The position numbers and the translations under genes were made by a program. The notes under the pieces were generated by a model. That model saw only the letters and a program-made list of their open reading frames with translations, was not told the DNA's origin and searched no databases. Positions 20,515-35,500 of a DNA stretch of 64,000 bases are shown here, piece by piece; position 1 is the first letter of the stretch, and each line of letters opens with the position of its first letter. The stretch comes from Salvelinus alpinus (taxonomy: Eukaryota; Chordata; Actinopteri; Salmoniformes; Salmonidae), in NCBI RefSeq assembly GCF_045679555.1, contig NC_092096.1, positions 13,680,308 to 13,744,307 of the forward strand, read 5' to 3'.

Positions 20515-23500
20515 CTAACCTCTCCATCTCTGATTCTATCCTCTCCGTCTCTGATACTAACCTCTCCATCTGTGATTCTATCCTCTCCATCTCTGATTCT
20601 ATCCTCTCCATCTCTGATTCTATCCTCTCCATCTCTGATTCTATCCTCTCCATCTCTGATTATATCCTCTCCATCTCTGATTCTATCCTCTCCATCTCTG
20701 ATTCTATCCTCTTCATCTCTGATTCTATCCTCTTCATCTCTGATTCTAACCTCTCCATCTCTGATTCTATCCTCTCCATCTCTGATTCTATCCTCTCCAT
20801 CTCTGATTCTAACCTCTCCATCTCTGAATCTATCCTCTCCATCTCTGATTCTAACCTCTCCATCTCTGATTCTATCCTCTCCATCTCTGATTCTATCCTC
20901 TCCATCTCTAATCTATCCTCTTCATCTCTGATTCTATCCTCTTCATCTCTGATTCTATCCTCTCCATCTCATCTCTGATTCTATCCTCTCCATCTCTGAT
21001 TCTATCCTCTTCATCTCTGATTCTATCCTCTCCATCTCATCTCTGATTATATCCTCTCCATCTCATCTCTGATTCTATCCTCTCCATCTCTAATCTATCC
21101 TCTCCATCTCTGATTCTATCCTCTCCATCTCTGATTCTATCCTCTCCGTATCTGATTCTATCCTCTCCGTCTCTGATTCTATCCTCTCCATCTCTGATTC
21201 TATCCTCTCCATCTCTGATTCTATCCTCTCCATCTCTGATTATATCCTCTCCATCTCTGATTCTATCCTCTCCATCTCTGATTCTAACCTCTCCATCTCT
21301 GATTGTAACCTCTCCATCTCTGATTCGAACCTCTCCATCTCTGATTCGAACCTCTCCGTCTCTGATTCTATCCTCTCCATCTCTGATTATATCCTCTCCA
21401 TCTCTGATTCTATCCTCTCCATCTCTGATTCTAACCTCTCCATCTCTGATTCTAACCTCTCCATCTCTGATTCTAACCTCTCCATCTCTGATTCTATCCT
21501 CTCCATCTCTGATTCTATCCTCTCCATCTCTGATTGTAACCTCTCCATCTCTGATTCTATCCTCTCCATCTCTGATTCTATCCTCTCCATCTCTGATTCT
21601 ATCCTCTCCGTCTCTGATTCTATCCTCTCCATCTCTGATTCTATCCTCTCCATCTCTGATTCTATCCTCTCCATCTCTGATTCTATCCTCTCCATCTCTG
21701 ATTCTATCCTCTCCATCTCTGATTCTATCCTCTCCATCTCTGATTCTAACCTCTCCATCTCTGATTCTATCCTCTCCATCTCTGATTCTATCCTCTCCAT
21801 CTCTGATTCTAACCTCTCCATCTCTGATTCTATCCTCTTCATCTCTGATTCTAACCTCTCCATCTCTGATTCTAACCTCTCCATCTCCGATTCTAACCTC
21901 TCCATCTCTGATTCTAACCTCTCCATCTCTGATTCTATCCTCTCCGTCTCTGATACTAACCTCTCCATCTCTGATTCTAACCTCTCCATCTCTGATTCTA
22001 TCCTCTCCATCTCTGATTCTATCCTCTACATCTCATCTCTGATTCTATCCTCTCCATCTCTGATTATATCCTCTCCATCTGTGATTCTATCCTCTCCATC
22101 TCTGATTCTAACCTCTCCATCTCTGATTCTAACCTCTCCATCTCTGATTCTAACCTCTCCATCTCTGATTCTATCCTCTTCATCTCTGATTCTATCCTCT
22201 TCATCTCATTTCTGATTCTATCCTCTCCATCTCATCTCTGATTCTATCCTCTCCATCTCTGATTCTATCCTCTCCATCTCTGATTCTAACCTCTCCATCT
22301 CTGATTCTATCCTCTCCATCTCTTATTCTATCCTCTCCATCTCATCTCTGATTCTATCCTCTTCATCTCTGATTCTATCCTCTTCATCTCTGATTCTATC
22401 CTCTCCATCTCTGATTCTATCCTCTTCATCTCTGATTCTATCCTCTCCATCTCTGATTCTATCCTCTTCATCTCTGATTCTATCCTCTTCATCTCTGATT
22501 CTATCCTCTTCATCTCCATCTCTGATTCTATCCTCTCCATCTCTGATTCTAACCTCTCCATCTCTGATTCTATCCTCTTCATATCTGATTCTATCCTCTT
22601 CCTCTCATCTCTGATTCTATCCTCTCCATCTCATCTCTGATTCTTTCCTCTCCATCTCTGATTCTAATCTCTTCATCTCATCTCTGATTCTATCCTCTCC
22701 ATCTCTGATTCTATCCTCTCCATCTGAGATTCTATCCTCTCCATCTCTGATTCTATCCTCTCCATCTGTAATTCTATCCTCTCCATCTGTGATTCTATCC
22801 TCTCCATCTCATCTCTGATTCTATCCCCTCCATCTCTGATTCTATCCTCTCCATCTGTGATTCTATCCTCTCCATCTCTGATTCTATCCTCTCCATCTGA
22901 TTCTATCCTCTCCATCTGTGATTCTATCCTCTCCGTCTCTGATTCTATCCTCTCCATCTCTGATTCTATTCTATCCTCTCCATCTCTGATTCTATCCTCT
23001 CCATCTCTGATTCTATCCTCTCCATCTCTGATTCTATCCTCTCCATCTCTGATTCTATCCTCTCCATCTCTGATTCTATCTTCTCCATCTCTGATTCTAT
23101 CCTCTTCATCTCTGATTCTATCCTCTCCATCTCTGATTCTAACCTCTCCATCTCTGATTCTATCCTCTTCATCTCTGATTCTAACCTCTCCATCTCTGAT
23201 TCTAACCTCTCCATCTCTGATTCTATCCTCTCCATCTCTGATTCTAACCTCTCCATCTCTGATTCTATCCTCTCCATCTCTGATTCTATCCTCTCCATCT
23301 CTGATTCTAACCTCTCCATCTCTGATTCTATCCTCTTCATCTCTGATTCTAACCTCTCCATCTCTGATTCTAACCTCTCCATCTCTGATTCTAACCTCTC
23401 CATCTCTGATTCTAACCTCTCCATCTCTGATTCTATCCTCTCCATCTCTGATTCTATCCTCTACATCTCATCTCTGATTCTATCCTCTCCATCTCTGATT

Positions 23501-26500
23501 CTATCCTCTCCATCTGTGATTCTATCCTCTCCATCTCTGATTCTATCCTCTTCATCTCTGATTCTATCCTCTTCATCTCATCTCTGATTCTATCCTCTCC
23601 ATCTCATCTCTGATTCTATCCTCTCCATCTCTGATTCTATCCTCTCCATCTCTGATTCTAACCTCTCCATCTCTGATTCTATCCTCTCCATCTCTTATTC
23701 TATCCTCTCCATCTCATCTCTGATTCTATCCTCTTCATCTCTGATTCTATCCTCTCCATCTCTGATTCTATCCTCTCCATCTCTGATTCTAACCTCTCCA
23801 TCTCTTATTCTATCCTCTCCATCTCATCTCTGATTCTATCCTCTTCATCTCTGATTCTATCCTCTTCATCTCTGATTCTATCCTCTCCATCTCTGATTCT
23901 ATCCTCTTCATCTCTGATTCTATCCTCTCCATCTCTGATTCTATCCTCTTCATCTCTGATTCTATCCTCTTCATCTCTGATTCTATCCTCTTCATCTCCA
24001 TCTCTGATTCTATCCTCTCCATCTCTGATTCTAACCTCTCCATCTCTGATTCTAACCTCTCCATCTCTGATTCTAACCTCTCCATCTCTGATTCTATCCT
24101 CTTCATCTCTGATTCTATCCTCTTCATCTCATCTCTGATTCTATCCTCTCCATCTCATCTCTGATTCTATCCTCTCCATCTCTGATTCTATCCTCTCCAT
24201 CTCTGATTCTAACCTCTCCATCTCTGATTCTATCCTCTCCATCTCTTATTCTATCCTCTCCATCTCATCTCTGATTCTATCCTCTTCATCTCTGATTCTA
24301 TCCTCTCCATCTCTGATTCTATCCTCTCCATCTCTGATTCTATCCTCTTCATCTCTGATTCTATCCTCTCCATCTCTGATTCTATCCTCTTCATCTCTGA
24401 TTCTATCCTCTTCATCTCTGATTCTATCATCTTCATCTCCATCTCTGATTCTATCCTCTCCATCTCTGATTCTAACCTCTCCATCTCTGATTCTATCCTC
24501 TTCATCTCTGATTCTATCCTCTTCCTCTCATCTCTGATTCTATCCTCCCCATCTCATCTCTGATTCTTTCCTCTCCATCTCTGATTCTAACCTCTTCATC
24601 TCATCTCTGATTCTATCCTCTCCATCTCTGATTCTATCCTCTCCATCTGAGATTCTATCCTCTCCATCTCTGATTCTATCCTCTCCATCTGTAATTCTAT
24701 CCTCTCCATCTGTGATTCTATCCTCTCCATCTCATCTCTGATTCTATCCCCTCCATCTCTGATTCTATCCTCTCCATCTGTGATTCTATCCTCTCCATCT
24801 CTGATTCTATCCTCTCCATCTGATTCTATCCTCTCCATCTGTGATTCTATCCTCTCCGTCTCTGATTCTATCCTCTCCATCTCTGATTCTATTCTATCCT
24901 CTCCATCTCTGATTCTATCCTCTCCATCTCTGATTCTATCCTCTCCATCTCTGATTCTATCCTCTCCATCTCTGATTCTATCCTCTCCATCTCTGATTCT
25001 ATCTTCTCCATCTCTGATTCTATCCTCTTCATCTCTGATTCTATCCTCTCCATCTCTGATTCTAACCTCTCCATCTCTGATTCTATCCTCTTCATCTCTG
25101 ATTCTAACCTCTCCATCTCTGATTCTAACCTCTCCATCTCTGATTCTAACCTCTCCATCTCTGATTCTAACCTCTCCATCTCTGATTCTATCCTCTTCAT
25201 CTCTGATTATATCCTCTTCATCTCATCTCTAATTCTATCCTCTCCATCTCATCTCTGATTCTATCCTCTTCATCTCTGATTCTATCCTCTTCATCTCTGA
25301 TTCTTTCCTCTTCATCTCTGATTCTATCCTCTCCATCTCATCTCTGATTCTATCCTCTCCATCTCATCTCTGATTCTATCCTCTCCATCTCTGATTCTAA
25401 CCTCTTCATCTCATCTCTGATTCTATCCTCTCCATCTCTGATTCTATCCTCTCCATCTGAGATTCTATCCTCTCCATCTCTGATTCTATCCTCTCCATCT
25501 GATTCTATCCTCTCCATCTGTGATTCTATCCTCTCCATCTCTGATTCTAACCTCTTCATCTCATCTCTGATTCTATCCTCTCCGTCTCTGATTCTATCCT
25601 CTCCATCTCATCTCTGATTCTATCCTCTCCATCTGTAATTCTATCCTCTCCATCTGTGATTCTATCCTCTCCATCTCATCTCTGATTCTATCCCCTCCAT
25701 CTCTGATTCTATCCTCTCCATCTGTGATTCTATCCTCTCCATCTCTGATTCTATCCTCTCCATCTGATTCTATCCTCTCCATCTGTGATTCTATCCTCTC
25801 CGTCTCTGATTCTATCCTCTCCATCTCTGATTCTATTCTATCCTCTCCATCTCTGATTCTATCCTCTCCATCTCTGATTCTATCCTCTCCATCTCTGATT
25901 CTAACCTCTCCATCTCTGATTCTATCCTCTCCATCTCTGATTCTATCTTCTCCATCTCTGATTCTATCCTCTTCATCTCTGATTCTATCCTCTCCATCTC
26001 TGATTCTAACCTCTCCATCTCTGATTCTATCCTCTTCATCTCTGATTCTAACCTCTCCATCTCTGATTCTAACCTCTCCATCTCTGATTCTAACCTCTCC
26101 ATCTCTGATTCTATCCTCTTCATCTCTGATTATATCCTCTTCATCTCATCTCTAATTCTATCCTCTCCATCTCATCTCTGATTCTATCCTCTTCATCTCT
26201 GATTCTATCCTCTTCATCTCTGATTCTATCCTCTCCATCTCATCTCTGATTCTATCCTCTCCATCTCATCTCTGATTCTATCCTCTCCATCTCATCTCTG
26301 ATTCTATCCTCTCCATCTCTGATTCTAACCTCTTCATCTCATCTCTGATTCTATCCTCTCCATCTCTGATTCTATCCTCTCCATCTGAGATTCTATCCTC
26401 TCCATCTCTGATTCTAACCTCTTCATCTCATCTCTGATTCTATCCTCTCCGTCTCTGATTCTATCCTCTCCATCTCATCTCTGATTCTATCCTCTCCATC

Positions 26501-29500
26501 TGTAATTCTATCCTCTCCATCTGTGATTCTATCCTCTCCATCTCATCTCTGATTCTATCCCCTCCATCTCTGATTCTATCCTCTCCATCTGTGATTCTAT
26601 CCTCTCCATCTCTGATTCTATCCTCTCCATCTGATTATATCCTCTCCATCTGTGATTCTATCCTCTCCGTCTCTGATTCTATCCTCTCCATCTCTGATTC
26701 TATTCTATCCTCTCCATCTCTGATTCTATCCTCTCCATCTCTGATTCTATCCTCTCCATCTCTGATTCTAACCTCTCCATCTCTGATTCTATCCTCTCCA
26801 TCTCTGATTCTATCTTCTCCATCTCTGATTCTATCCTCTTCATCTCTGATTCTATCCTCTCCATCTCTGATTCTAACCTCTCCATCTCTGATTCTATCCT
26901 CTTCATCTCTGATTCTAACCTCTCCATCTCTGATTCTAACCTCTCCATCTCTGATTCTAACCTCTCCATCTCTGATTCTATCCTCTTCATCTCTGATTAT
27001 ATCCTCTTCATCTCATCTCTAATTCTATCCTCTCCATCTCATCTCTGATTCTATCCTCTTCATCTCTGATTCTATCCTCTTCATCTCTGATTCTATCCTC
27101 TCCATCTCATCTCTGATTCTATCCTCTCCATCTCATCTCTGATTCTATCCTCTCCATCTCATCTCTGATTCTATCCTCTCCATCTCTGATTCTATCCTCT
27201 CCATCTGAGATTCTATCCTCTCCATCTCTGATTCTATCCTCTCCATCTGTAATTCTATCCTCTCCATCTGATTCTATCCTCTCCATCTGTGATTCTATCC
27301 TCTCCGTCTCTGATTCTATCCTCTCCATCTCTGATTCTAACCTCTTCATCTCATCTCTGATTCTATCCTCTCCATCTCTGATTCTATCCTCTCCATCTGA
27401 GATTATATCCTCTCCATCTCTGATTCTATCCTCTCCATCTGTAATTCTATCCTCTCCATCTGATTCTATCCTCTCCATCTGTGATTCTATCCTCTCCGTC
27501 TCTGATTCTATCCTCTCCATCTGAGATTCTATCCTCTCCATCTCTGATTCTATCCTCTCCATCTGATTCTATCCTCTCCATCTGTGATTCTATCCTCTCC
27601 GTCTCTGATTCTATCCTCTCCATCTGAGATTCTATCCTCTCCATCTGTGATTCTATCCTCTCCGTCTCTGATTCTATCCTCTCCATCTGAGATTCTATCC
27701 TCTCCGTCTGTGATTCTATCCTCTCCGTCTCTGATTCTATCCTCTCCATCTGAGATTCTATCCTCTCCATCTGTGATTCTATCCTCTCCGTCTCTGATTC
27801 TATCCTCTCCATCTCTGATTCTATTCTATCCTCTTCATCTCTGATTCTATCCTCTCCATCTCTGATTCTAACCTCTCCATCTCTGATTCTATCCTCTTCA
27901 TCTCTGATTCTAACCTCTCCATCTCTGATTCTAACCTCTCCATCTCTGATTCTAACCTCTCCATCTCTGATTCTAACCTCTCCATCTCTGATTCTATCCT
28001 CTTCATCTCTGATTATATCCTCTTCATCTCATCTCTAATTCTATCCTCTCCATCTCATCTCTGATTCTATCCTCTCCATCTCTGATTCTAACCTCTCCAT
28101 CTCTGATTCTAACCTCTCCATCTCTGATTCTAACCTCTCCATCTCTGATTCTAACCACTCCATCTCTGATTCTATCCTCTCCATCTCTGATTCTATCCTC
28201 TCCATCTCTGATTCTATCCTCTACATCTCTGATTCTATCCTCTCCATATCTGATTCTATCCTCTTCATCTCTGATTCTATCCTCTCATCTCTGATTCTAT
28301 CCTCTCCATCTCTGATTCTATCCTCTCCATCTCTGATTCTAACCTCTCCATCTCTGATTCTATCCTCTCCATCTCATCTCTGATTCTATCCTCTTCATCT
28401 CTGATTCTATCCTCTTCATCTCTGATTCTATCCTCTCCATCTCTGATTCTATCCTCTTCATCTCTGATTCTACCCTCTCCATCTCTGATTCTATCCTCTT
28501 CATCTCTGATTCTATCCTCTTCATCTCTGATTCTATCCTCTTCATCTCTGATTCTAACCTCTCCATCTCATCTCTGATTCTATCCTCTTCATCTCTGATT
28601 CTATCCTCTTCATCTCTGATTCTATCCTCTCCATCTCTGATTCTATCCTCTCCATCTCTGATTCTATCCTCTCCATCTCTGATTCTAACCTCTCCATCTC
28701 TGATTCTATCCTCTCCATCTCTGATTCTATCTTCTCCATCTGTAATTCTATCCTCTCCATCTCTGATTCTATCCTCTTCATCTCTGATTCTATCCTCTTC
28801 ATCTCTGATTCTATCCTCTCCATCTCATCTCTGATTCTATCCTCTCCATCTCATCTCTGATTCTATCCTCTCCATCTCTGATTCTAACCTCTTCATCTCA
28901 TCTCTGATTCTATCCTCTCCATCTCTGATTCTATCCTCTCCATCTGAGATTCTATCCTCTCCATCTCTGATTCTATCCTCTCCATCTGTAATTCTATCCT
29001 CTCCATCTGATTCTATCCTCTCCATCTGTGATTCTATCCTCTCCGTCTCTGATTCTATCCTCTCCATCTCTGATTCTAACCTCTTCATCTCATCTCTGAT
29101 TCTATCCTCTCCATCTCTGATTCTATCCTCTCCATCTGAGATTCTATCCTCTCCATCTCTGATTCTATCCTCTCCATCTGTAATTCTATCCTCTCCATCT
29201 GATTCTATCCTCTCCATCTGTGATTCTATCCTCTCCGTCTCTGATTCTATCCTCTCCATCTGAGATTCTATCCTCTCCATCTCTGATTCTATCCTCTCCA
29301 TCTGAGATTCTATCCTCTCCATCTGTGATTCTATCCTTTCCGTCTCTGATTCTATCCTCTCCATCTGAGATTCTATCCTCTCCGTCTGTGATTCTATCCT
29401 CTCCGTCTCTGATTCTATCCTCTCCATCTGAGATTCTATCCTCTCCATCTGTGATTCTATCCTCTCCGTCTCTGATTCTATCCTCTCCATCTCTGATTCT

Positions 29501-32500
29501 ATTCTATCCTCTTCATCTCTGATTCTATCCTCTCCATCTCTGATTCTAACCTCTTCATCTCATCTCTGATTCTATCCTCTCCATCTCTGATTCTATCCTC
29601 TCCATCTGAGATTCTATCCTCTCCATCTCTGATTCTATCCTCTCCATCTGTAATTCTATCCTCTCCATCTGATTCTATCCTCTCCATCTGTGATTCTATC
29701 CTCTCCGTCTCTGATTCTATCCTCTCCATCTGAGATTCTATCCTCTCCATCTCTGATTCTATCCTCTCCATCTGAGATTCTATCCTCTCCATCTGTGATT
29801 CTATCCTTTCCGTCTCTGATTCTATCCTCTCCATCTGAGATTCTATCCTCTCCGTCTGTGATTCTATCCTCTCCGTCTCTGATTCTATCCTCTCCATCTG
29901 AGATTCTATCCTCTCCATCTGTGATTCTATCCTCTCCGTCTCTGATTCTATCCTCTCCATCTCTGATTCTATTCTATCCTCTTCATCTCTGATTCTATCC
30001 TCTCCATCTCTGATTCTAACCTCTCCATCTCTGATTCTATCCTCTTCATCTCTGATTCTAACCTCTCCATCTCTGATTCTAACCTCTCCATCTCTGATTC
30101 TAACCTCTCCATCTCTGATTCTAACCTCTCCATCTCTGATTCTATCCTCTTCATCTCTGATTATATCCTCTTCATCTCATCTCTAATTCTATCCTCTCCA
30201 TCTCATCTCTGATTATATCCTCTCCATCTCTGATTCTATCCTCTTCATCTCTGATTCTAACCTCTCCATCTCTGATTCTAACCTCTCCATCTCTGATTCT
30301 AACCTCTCCATCTCTGATTCTAACCTCTCCATCTCTGATTCTATCCTCTCCATCTCTGATTCTATCCTCTCCATCTCTGATTCTATCCTCTACATCTCTG
30401 ATTCTATCCTCTCCATCTCTGATTCTATCCTCTTCATCTCTGATTCTATCCTCTCATCTCTGATTCTATCCTCTCCATCTCTGATTCTATCCTCTCCATC
30501 TCTGATTCTAACCTCTCCATCTCTGATTCTATCCTCTCCATCTCTTATTCTATCCTCTCCATCTCATCTCTGATTCTATCCTCTTCATCTCTGATTCTAT
30601 CCTCTTCATCTCTGATTCTATCCTCTCCATCTCTGATTCTATCCTCTTCATCTCTGATTCTATCCTCTCCATCTCTGATTCTATCCTCTTCATCTCTGAT
30701 TCTATCCTCTTCATCTCTGATTCTATCCTCTTCATCTCTGATTCTACCCTCTCCATCTCATCTCTGATTCTATCCTCTTCATCTCTGATTCTATCCTCTT
30801 CATCTCTGATTCTATCCTCTTCATCTCTGATTCTATCCTCTTCATCTCTGATTCTATCCTCTTCATCTCTGATTCTATCCTCTCCATCTCATCTCTGATT
30901 CTATCCTCTCCATCTCATCTCTGATTCTATCCTCTCCATCTCATCTCTGATTCTATCCTCTCCATCTCATCTCTGATTCTATCCTCTCCATCTCTGATTC
31001 TAACCTCTTCATCTCATCTCTGATTCTATCCTCTCCATCTCTGATTCTATCCTCTCCATCTGAGATTCTATCCTCTCCATCTCTGATTCTATCCTCTCCA
31101 TCTGATTCTATCCTCTCCATCTGTGATTCTATCCTCTCCATCTCTGATTCTAACCTCTTCATCTGATCTCTGATTCTATCCTCTCCGTCTCTGATTCTAT
31201 CCTCTCCATCTCATCTCTGATTCTATCCTCTCCATCTGTAATTCTATCCTCTCCATCTGTGATTCTATCCTCTCCATCTCATCTCTGATTCTATCCCCTC
31301 CATCTCTGATTCTATCCTCTCCATCTGTGATTCTATCCTCTCCATCTCTGATTCTATCCTCTCCATCTGATTCTATCCTCTCCATCTGTGATTCTATCCT
31401 CTCCGTCTCTGATTCTATCCTCTCCATCTCTGATTCTATTCTATCCTCTCCATCTCTGATTCTATCCTCTCCATCTCTGATTCTATCCTCTCCATCTCTG
31501 ATTCTAACCTCTCCATCTCTGATTCTATCCTCTCCATCTCTGATTCTATCTTCTCCATCTCTGATTCTATCCTCTTCATCTCTGATTCTATCCTCTCCAT
31601 CTCTGATTCTAACCTCTCCATCTCTGATTCTATCCTCTTCATCTCTGATTCTAACCTCTCCATCTCTGATTCTAACCTCTCCATCTCTGATTCTAACCTC
31701 TCCATCTCTGATTCGATCCTCTTCATCTCTGATTATATCCTCTTCATCTCATCTCTAATTCTATCCTCTCCATCTCATCTCTGATTCTATCCTCTTCATC
31801 TCTGATTCTATCCTCTTCATCTCTGATTCTATCCTCTCCATCTCATCTCTGATTCTATCCTCTCCATCTCATCTCTGATTCTATCCTCTCCATCTCATCT
31901 CTGATTCTATCCTCTCCATCTCTGATTCTAACCTCTTCATCTCATCTCTGATTCTATCCTCTCCATCTCTGATTCTATCCTCTCCATCTGAGATTCTATC
32001 CTCTCCATCTCTGATTCTATCCTCTCCATCTGTAATTCTATCCTCTCCATCTGATTCTATCCTCTCCATCTGTGATTCTATCCTCTCCGTCTCTGATTCT
32101 ATCCTCTCCATCTCTGATTCTAACCTCTTCATCTCATCTCTGATTCTATCCTCTCCATCTCTGATTCTATCCTCTCCATCTGAGATTATATCCTCTCCAT
32201 CTCTGATTCTATCCTCTCCATCTGTAATTCTATCCTCTCCATCTGATTCTATCCTCTCCATCTGTGATTCTATCCTCTCCGTCTCTGATTCTATCCTCTC
32301 CATCTGAGATTCTATCCTCTCCATCTCTGATTCTATCCTCTCCATCTGATTCTATCCTCTCCATCTGTGATTCTATCCTCTCCGTCTCTGATTCTATCCT
32401 CTCCATCTGAGATTCTATCCTCTCCATCTGTGATTCTATCCTCTCCGTCTCTGATTCTATCCTCTCCATCTGAGATTCTATCCTCTCCGTCTGTGATTCT

Positions 32501-35500
32501 ATCCTCTCCGTCTCTGATTCTATCCTCTCCATCTGAGATTCTATCCTCTCCATCTGTGATTCTATCCTCTCCGTCTCTGATTCTATCCTCTCCATCTCTG
32601 ATTCTATTCTATCCTCTTCATCTCTGATTCTATCCTCTCCATCTCTGATTCTAACCTCTCCATCTCTGATTCTATCCTCTTCATCTCTGATTCTAACCTC
32701 TCCATCTCTGATTCTAACCTCTCCATCTCTGATTCTAACCTCTCCATCTCTGATTCTAACCTCTCCATCTCTGATTCTATCCTCTCCATCTCTGATTCTA
32801 TTCTATCCTCTTCATCTCTGATTCTATCCTCTCCATCTCTGATTCTAACCTCTCCATCTCTGATTCTATCCTCTTCATCTCTGATTCTAACCTCTCCATC
32901 TCTGATTCTAACCTCTCCATCTCTGATTCTAACCTCTCCATCTCTGATTCTAACCTCTCCATCTCTGATTCTAACCTCTCCATCTCTGATTCTATCCTCT
33001 TCATCTCTGATTATATCCTCTTCATCTCATCTCTAATTCTATCCTCTCCATCTCATCTCTGATTCTATCCTCTTCATCTCTGATTCTAACCTCTCCATCT
33101 CTGATTCTAACCTCTCCATCTCTGATTCTAACCTCTCCATCTCTGATTCTAACCTCTCCATCTCTGATTCTATCCTCTCCATCTCTGATTCTATCCTCTC
33201 CATCTCTGATTCTATCCTCTTCATCTCTGATTCTATCCTCTCCATATCTGATTCTATCCTCTTCATCTCTGATTCTATCCTCTCATCTCTGATTCTATCC
33301 TCTCCATCTCTGATTCTATCCTCTCCATCTCTGATTCTAACCTCTCCATCTCTGATTCTATCCTCTCCATCTCATCTCTGATTCTATCCTCTTCATCTCT
33401 GATTCTATCCTCTTCATCTCTGATTCTATCTTCTCCATCTCTGATTCTATCCTCTTCATCTCTGATTCTACCCTCTCCATCTCTGATTCTATCCTCTTCA
33501 TCTCTGATTCTATCCTCTTCATCTCTGATTCTATCCTCTTCATCTCTGATTCTAACCTCTCCATCTCATCTCTGATTCTATCCTCTTCATCTCTGATTCT
33601 ATCCTCTTCATCTCTGATTCTATCCTCTCCATCTCTGATTCTATCCTCTCCATCTCTGATTCTATCCTCTCCATCTCTGATTCTAACCTCTCCATCTCTG
33701 ATTCTATCCTCTCCATCTCTGATTCTATCCTCTCCATCTGAGATTCTATCCTCTCCATCTCTGATTCTATCCTCTCCATCTGTAATTCTATCCTCTCCAT
33801 CTGATTCTATCCTCTCCATCTGTGATTCTATCCTCTCCGTCTCTGATTCTATCCTCTCCATCTCTGATTCTAACCTCTTCATCTCATCTCTGATTCTATC
33901 CTCTCCATCTCTGATTCTATCCTCTCCATCTGAGATTATATCCTCTCCATCTCTGATTCTATCCTCTCCATCTGTAATTCTATCCTCTCCATCTGATTCT
34001 ATCCTCTCCATCTGTGATTCTATCCTCTCCGTCTCTGATTCTATCCTCTCCATCTGAGATTCTATCCTCTCCATCTCTGATTCTATCCTCTCCATCTGAT
34101 TCTATCCTCTCCATCTGTGATTCTATCCTCTCCGTCTCTGATTCTATCCTCTCCATCTGAGATTCTATCCTCTCCATCTGTGATTCTATCCTCTCCGTCT
34201 CTGATTCTATCCTCTCCATCTGAGATTCTATCCTCTCCGTCTGTGATTCTATCCTCTCCGTCTCTGATTCTATCCTCTCCATCTGAGATTCTATCCTCTC
34301 CATCTGTGATTCTATCCTCTCCGTCTCTGATTCTATCCTCTCCATCTCTGATTCTATCCTATCCTCTTCATCTCTGATTCTATCCTCTCCATCTCTGATT
34401 CTAACCTCTCCATCTCTGATTCTATCCTCTTCATCTCTGATTCTAACCTCTCCATCTCTGATTCTAACCTCTCCATCTCTGATTCTAACCTCTCCATCTC
34501 TGATTCTATCCTCTTCATCTCTGATTATATCCTCTTCATCTCATCTCTAATTCTATCCTCTCCATCTCATCTCTGATTCTATCCTCTTCATCTCTGATTC
34601 TAACCTCTCCATCTCTGATTCTAACCTCTCCATCTCTGATTCTAACCTCTCCATCTCTGATTCTAACCTCTCCATCTCTGATTCTATCCTCTCCATCTCT
34701 GATTCTATCCTCTCCATCTCTGATTCTATCCTCTTCATCTCTGATTCTATCCTCTCCATATCTGATTCTATCCTCTTCATCTCTGATTCTATCCTCTCAT
34801 CTCTGATTCTATCCTCTCCATCTCTGATTCTATCCTCTCCATCTCTGATTCTAACCTCTCCATCTCTGATTCTATCCTCTCCATCTCATCTCTGATTCTA
34901 TCCTCTTCATCTCTGATTCTATCCTCTTCATCTCTGATTCTATCCTCTCCATCTCTGATTCTATCCTCTTCATCTCTGATTCTACCCTCTCCATCTCTGA
35001 TTCTATCCTCTTCATCTCTGATTCTATCCTCTTCATCTCTGATTCTATCCTCTTCATCTCTGATTCTAACCTCTCCATCTCATCTCTGATTCTATCCTCT
35101 TCATCTCTGATTCTATCCTCTTCATCTCTGATTCTATCCTCTCCATCTCTGATTCTATCCTCTCCATCTCTGATTCTATCCTCTCCATCTCTGATTCTAA
35201 CCTCTCCATCTCTGATTCTATCCTCTCCATCTCTGATTCTATCTTCTCCATCTCTGATTCTATCCTCTTCATCTCTGATTCTATCCTCTCCATCTCTGAT
35301 TCTAACCTCTCCATCTCTGATTCTATCCTCTTCATCTCTGATTCTAACCTCTCCATCTCTGATTCTAACCTCTCCATCTCTGATTCTAACCTCTCCATCT
35401 CTGATTCTATCCTCTTCATCTCTGATTATATCCTCTTCATCTCATCTCTAATTCTATCCTCTCCATCTCATCTCTGATTCTATCCTCTTCATCTCTGATT